Positions 5,875 to 7,668 of a stretch of DNA of 7,668 nt are shown one piece after another. Position numbers and translations under genes: made by a program. This DNA comes from Oscillospiraceae bacterium. GTDB taxonomy: Bacteria > Bacillota_A > Clostridia > Oscillospirales > WRJC01. The stretch spans positions 1-7,668 of the forward strand of contig WQXD01000178.1 of NCBI GenBank assembly GCA_009785015.1, written 5' to 3'. Position 1 is the stretch's first letter, and every line of letters starts with the position of its first letter. The notes beneath the pieces are model-generated. The model saw nothing but the letters and a program-made list of their open reading frames with translations, searched no databases and was not told where the DNA came from.

Positions 5875-7537
5875 GATATTTTCCCCCCTCCCTTACCATG
5901 TTTTTTACCGAACCTCCCGGCGGAATCATGGGAAACGCCTTCTCATCCATGTCGATTTTGCAGTCGATGACGACAGGAAGGCCATCCGGCAGCTCAGCCA
6001 TTATTTCCTCCAATTCGAATAAGGTCGCAGCCGAATGTCCCCGGGCTCCGAACGCTTTCGCCAACGACGCAAAATCGGTTTTGCGGTCCAGTGTGCTCTG
6101 TGAGTACCGCCCTTTGTGAAACATTCCCTGCCATTGACGCGGCAGGCCTAACGCGTTGTTGTTGAGGATTATGATGACAATAGGAAGTTTTTGGGATACC
6201 GCCGTCGCCAATTCGATGAGGTTCATTCCGAAACTTCCGTCCCCGGTAAACAGCACCGTCCTTTTTTTGTCGTTGGCCATACAGCTCCCTATCGCCGCGC
6301 CGAGGCCGAAACCCATCGCTCCGAGGCCGCCGGAAGTGAGCAGGGTCCGGGGTTTTTGAAATTTGCAATACTGCATGACCCAGATCTGATGCTGCCCGAC
6401 GTCGGTGACGATCACGGTGTCGTCATCGCAGTGCCGGCCGATCGCATTTATGATGCCTTGCGGGTTGTTTTGTCCGCCGGTATCGCGTGAAATTGTCACC
6501 TGCTTCAAGGCTTCGATGCGCGCCAGCCATTGCTCTTGCCGCATTGGGCCGATTATTTTCAGCAGCTCTGTCAGCACTTCTTTGACGTCGCCGCAGACGT
6601 CTATTTGCGTGGACACGTTTTTCCCGATTTCCGCCAGATCGATATCCACATGAATTATGGTTTTTTTCTGCTTGAAGATATCGGTGTTCCCGGTGGCGCG
6701 GTCTGAAAACCGGACGCCGAGGGCGATCATCACGTCGCATTCCGACTGCGCGATTGTGGCGGCGTATTTTCCGTGCATCCCGCACATACCCAAATTGAGG
6801 CCGTAATCGCAGGGTAACGCGGTCATACCCATCATGCTCAGCCCCACCGGCGCGGATAAAAGTTCGGACAGCGACCGGAGTTCCGCTTCGGCCCCGCCGG
6901 CGATCACGCCGCCCCCCGCGTAGATAAACGGTCTTTTGCATTCCGCGATTATCTTCGCGATATGTTCCAAATCAAATGCGCGCGGCCGTTTTTTTTCTTT
7001 TTTCAACGGCGGTTTTCCCAAATACTCGCACACGTCGGTCTGCACGCTTTTGGGAATATCGACTAAAACAGGCCCGCGGCGCCCGCTGTCTGCGATATGG
7101 AAAGCCTCATTTAAGATATCCTCGAGCTTTTCCACTTCCCGCACTTCAAAACTGTGCTTGACAATCGGCTGCGTTATGCCGACGATGTCCACCTCCTGAA
7201 AGCTGTCTCGTCCTAAAAGCGGTACTGCGACATTCCCCGTTATCGCCACCATAGGCACGCTGTCAAGGTACGCGTTGGCAATGCCCGTCACCAAATTTGT
7301 CGCGCCCGGCCCGCTTGTGGCGATGACCACGCCCGGCCTGCCTGCCGTCCTCGCGTAGCCGTCCGCCGCGTGCGCCGCGCCCTGTTCATGCGCTGTGAGC
7401 ACATGATGGATTCTGTCCGCGTTTTTATACAGCTCGTCGTATATCGGCAGCACCGACCCCCCCGGATACCCGAAAACGGTTGTAGCGCCGTGAGCGCACA
7501 GCAGCTCGACGACGATCTGCGCCCCGTTCATTTTCAT
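5855..7537 (-). CDS. ilvB: Acetohydroxyacid (acetolactate) synthase large subunit
   Basis: IlvB is the ThDP, FAD and Mg2+-dependent enzyme that joins hydroxyethyl from pyruvate to pyruvate or 2-oxobutanoate, the first step common to the branched-chain pathway. The 560-residue protein has the three ThDP-family domains. The Pyr domain starts GYPGGSVLPIYDEL (23-36) and carries the catalytic Glu51 in AHEQGAAH, then SGPGATN (75-81). The middle domain has RFSDR (276-280), the RFxxR-type motif of anabolic, FAD-containing enzymes rather than catabolic AlsS. The PP domain has DVGQHQIW (379-386) and the ThDP motif from GDGSFG (432-437) to NN (459-460), then RQWQ (467-470). The C-terminus FPMIPPGGSV (535-544) is typical. 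The ATG at 7537 has AGGAGG 10 bases upstream; a second ATG two codons in is less well placed. The residue before RQWQ is Pro466, where Val is usual. This is the first operon gene in the window and overlaps ilvN by 20 bases. Confidence 0.96.
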   Translation of the reverse strand: MKMNGAQIVVELLCAHGATTVFGYPGGSVLPIYDELYKNADRIHHVLTAHEQGAAHAADGYARTAGRPGVVIATSGPGATNLVTGIANAYLDSVPMVAITGNVAVPLLGRDSFQEVDIVGITQPIVKHSFEVREVEKLEDILNEAFHIADSGRRGPVLVDIPKSVQTDVCEYLGKPPLKKEKKRPRAFDLEHIAKIIAECKRPFIYAGGGVIAGGAEAELRSLSELLSAPVGLSMMGMTALPCDYGLNLGMCGMHGKYAATIAQSECDVMIALGVRFSDRATGNTDIFKQKKTIIHVDIDLAEIGKNVSTQIDVCGDVKEVLTELLKIIGPMRQEQWLARIEALKQVTISRDTGGQNNPQGIINAIGRHCDDDTVIVTDVGQHQIWVMQYCKFQKPRTLLTSGGLGAMGFGLGAAIGSCMANDKKRTVLFTGDGSFGMNLIELATAVSQKLPIVIIILNNNALGLPRQWQGMFHKGRYSQSTLDRKTDFASLAKAFGARGHSAATLFELEEIMAELPDGLPVVIDCKIDMDEKAFPMIPPGGSVKNMVREGGKYHGTIHS

Positions 7538-7547
7538 TATCTGTATT

Positions 7548-7553
7548 CCTCCT
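7548..7553 (-). promoter_or_regulatory. ilvB Shine-Dalgarno sequence
   Basis: A perfect AGGAGG on the minus strand lies 10 bases before the ATG at 7537. Four of its six bases fall in the 3' arm of a possible stem (7550-7555 with 7569-7574), so access to it could be controlled by folding. Confidence 0.85.
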
Positions 7554-7602
7554 CGTATAATATAATAGCGAGGATTTTTTGTGCGCTAAAAGGAGACCTC
7601 GC
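7550..7602 (-). promoter_or_regulatory. Two mutually exclusive stems that could gate ilvB translation
   Basis: In mRNA order, segment A is GCGAGG (7602-7597), segment B is TCCTCGC (7574-7568) and segment C is CGAGGA (7555-7550). A pairs perfectly with B over 6 bp (23-base loop), and B pairs perfectly with C over 6 bp (13-base loop). C contains most of the Shine-Dalgarno sequence. B:C would hide the ribosome binding site; A:B would free it. The stems are short and I could not compute their stability, so this is a candidate translational switch only. Confidence 0.35.
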
Positions 7603-7629
7603 AAAGCTCCAAAAAACAGTATGAAATTT

Positions 7630-7668
7630 GGGGGAATGGAGTGGAGCGGAGCGGAACGGAAATCCCCC
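7630..7668. repeat. Tandem YGGAR pentamers flanked by GGGGGA/TCCCCC arms
   Basis: Five consecutive pentamers, TGGAG, TGGAG, CGGAG, CGGAA and CGGAA (7637-7661), lie between inverted arms GGGGGA (7630-7635) and TCCCCC (7663-7668). The plus strand is almost all purine, the minus strand all pyrimidine except for a few bases. The window ends exactly with the right arm, so the element may continue. It looks like a small intergenic repeat, but no second copy is in this window. Confidence 0.55.

Larger units (their letters stand above)
7538..7668 (-). promoter_or_regulatory. ilvB upstream leader (partial)
   Basis: These 131 bases run from the window edge to the ilvB start. They hold an AGGAGG Shine-Dalgarno sequence, two mutually exclusive stems and a pentamer repeat, each listed separately. 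I found no convincing sigma-A promoter on the minus strand, no T-box consensus (GGTGGNACCGCG), no good CodY box and no intrinsic terminator. The operon promoter, and any T-box, would have to lie outside the window. Confidence 0.5.

Noticed and set aside
6423..6941. Overlapping minus-strand frames within ilvB and ilvD, including 3394-3882
   Set aside because: They are out-of-frame shadows of intact enzymes with Arg-rich translations typical of GC-biased third positions.
7550..7580. A plus-strand intrinsic terminator (TCCTCG, loop, CGAGGA, six Ts)
   Set aside because: It has the right order, but a 6-bp stem with a 13-base loop is weak and no plus-strand gene ends here. The same bases fit better as the ilvB leader stem.
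7546..7623. A divergent plus-strand promoter and small gene near the right edge (two overlapping TATAAT, AAAGGAG at 7589-7595, ATG at 7621)
   Set aside because: The best -35 match is only about half consensus, the Shine-Dalgarno sequence is 25 bases from the ATG, and the encoded residues are just the pentamer repeat. The -10-like bases are an AT-rich loop.
7538..7668. A T-box riboswitch before ilvB
   Set aside because: The conserved GGTGGNACCGCG is absent on the minus strand. A T-box could still lie to the right of the window.

Overview
The window holds a branched-chain amino acid operon read entirely on the minus strand, followed by one independently promoted ABC-F ATPase gene. In transcription order, right to left: ilvB (acetohydroxyacid synthase catalytic subunit), ilvN (short single-ACT regulatory subunit), ilvC (ketol-acid reductoisomerase), ilvD (dihydroxy-acid dehydratase), ilvA (threonine ammonia-lyase with an ACT domain), then the ABC-F gene. 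All six genes look intact. No RNA gene, insertion sequence, CRISPR array or prophage gene was seen.

Organism: probably a Firmicute of the Clostridia. The evidence is strong purine-rich Shine-Dalgarno sequences (AGGAGG, AAAAGGAG), a near-consensus vegetative promoter, the compact ilvBNCDA order, an 82-residue IlvN, and protein sequences that read like Clostridia-type homologues (a recollection, not a search). Base composition is roughly balanced. The ilv genes favour G or C at third positions, while the ABC-F gene looks more AT-rich.

Layout: 7538-7668 is the ilvB leader, with a tandem-pentamer element at the window edge and alternative stems around the Shine-Dalgarno sequence; 1762-7537 is the tightly packed ilv operon (overlaps of 20, 4 and 7 bases and one 50-base gap); 1637-1761 is an intergenic stretch with a promoter (TTGATA-N17-TATAAT) and two palindromes; 8-1636 is the ABC-F gene; bases 1-7 are a Shine-Dalgarno sequence for a further gene outside the window.

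Pathway: IlvA makes 2-oxobutanoate from threonine. IlvB and IlvN condense pyruvate with pyruvate (valine/leucine branch) or with 2-oxobutanoate (isoleucine branch). IlvC isomerises and reduces the acetohydroxyacids, and IlvD dehydrates the diols to the 2-oxo acids. The final transaminase (ilvE) and the leu genes are not in the window. This is mostly an ordinary metabolic region. The parts worth a second look are the two non-coding stretches and a few sequence peculiarities in IlvB, IlvC and the ABC-F linker. I do not see convincing evidence of a wholly new system.
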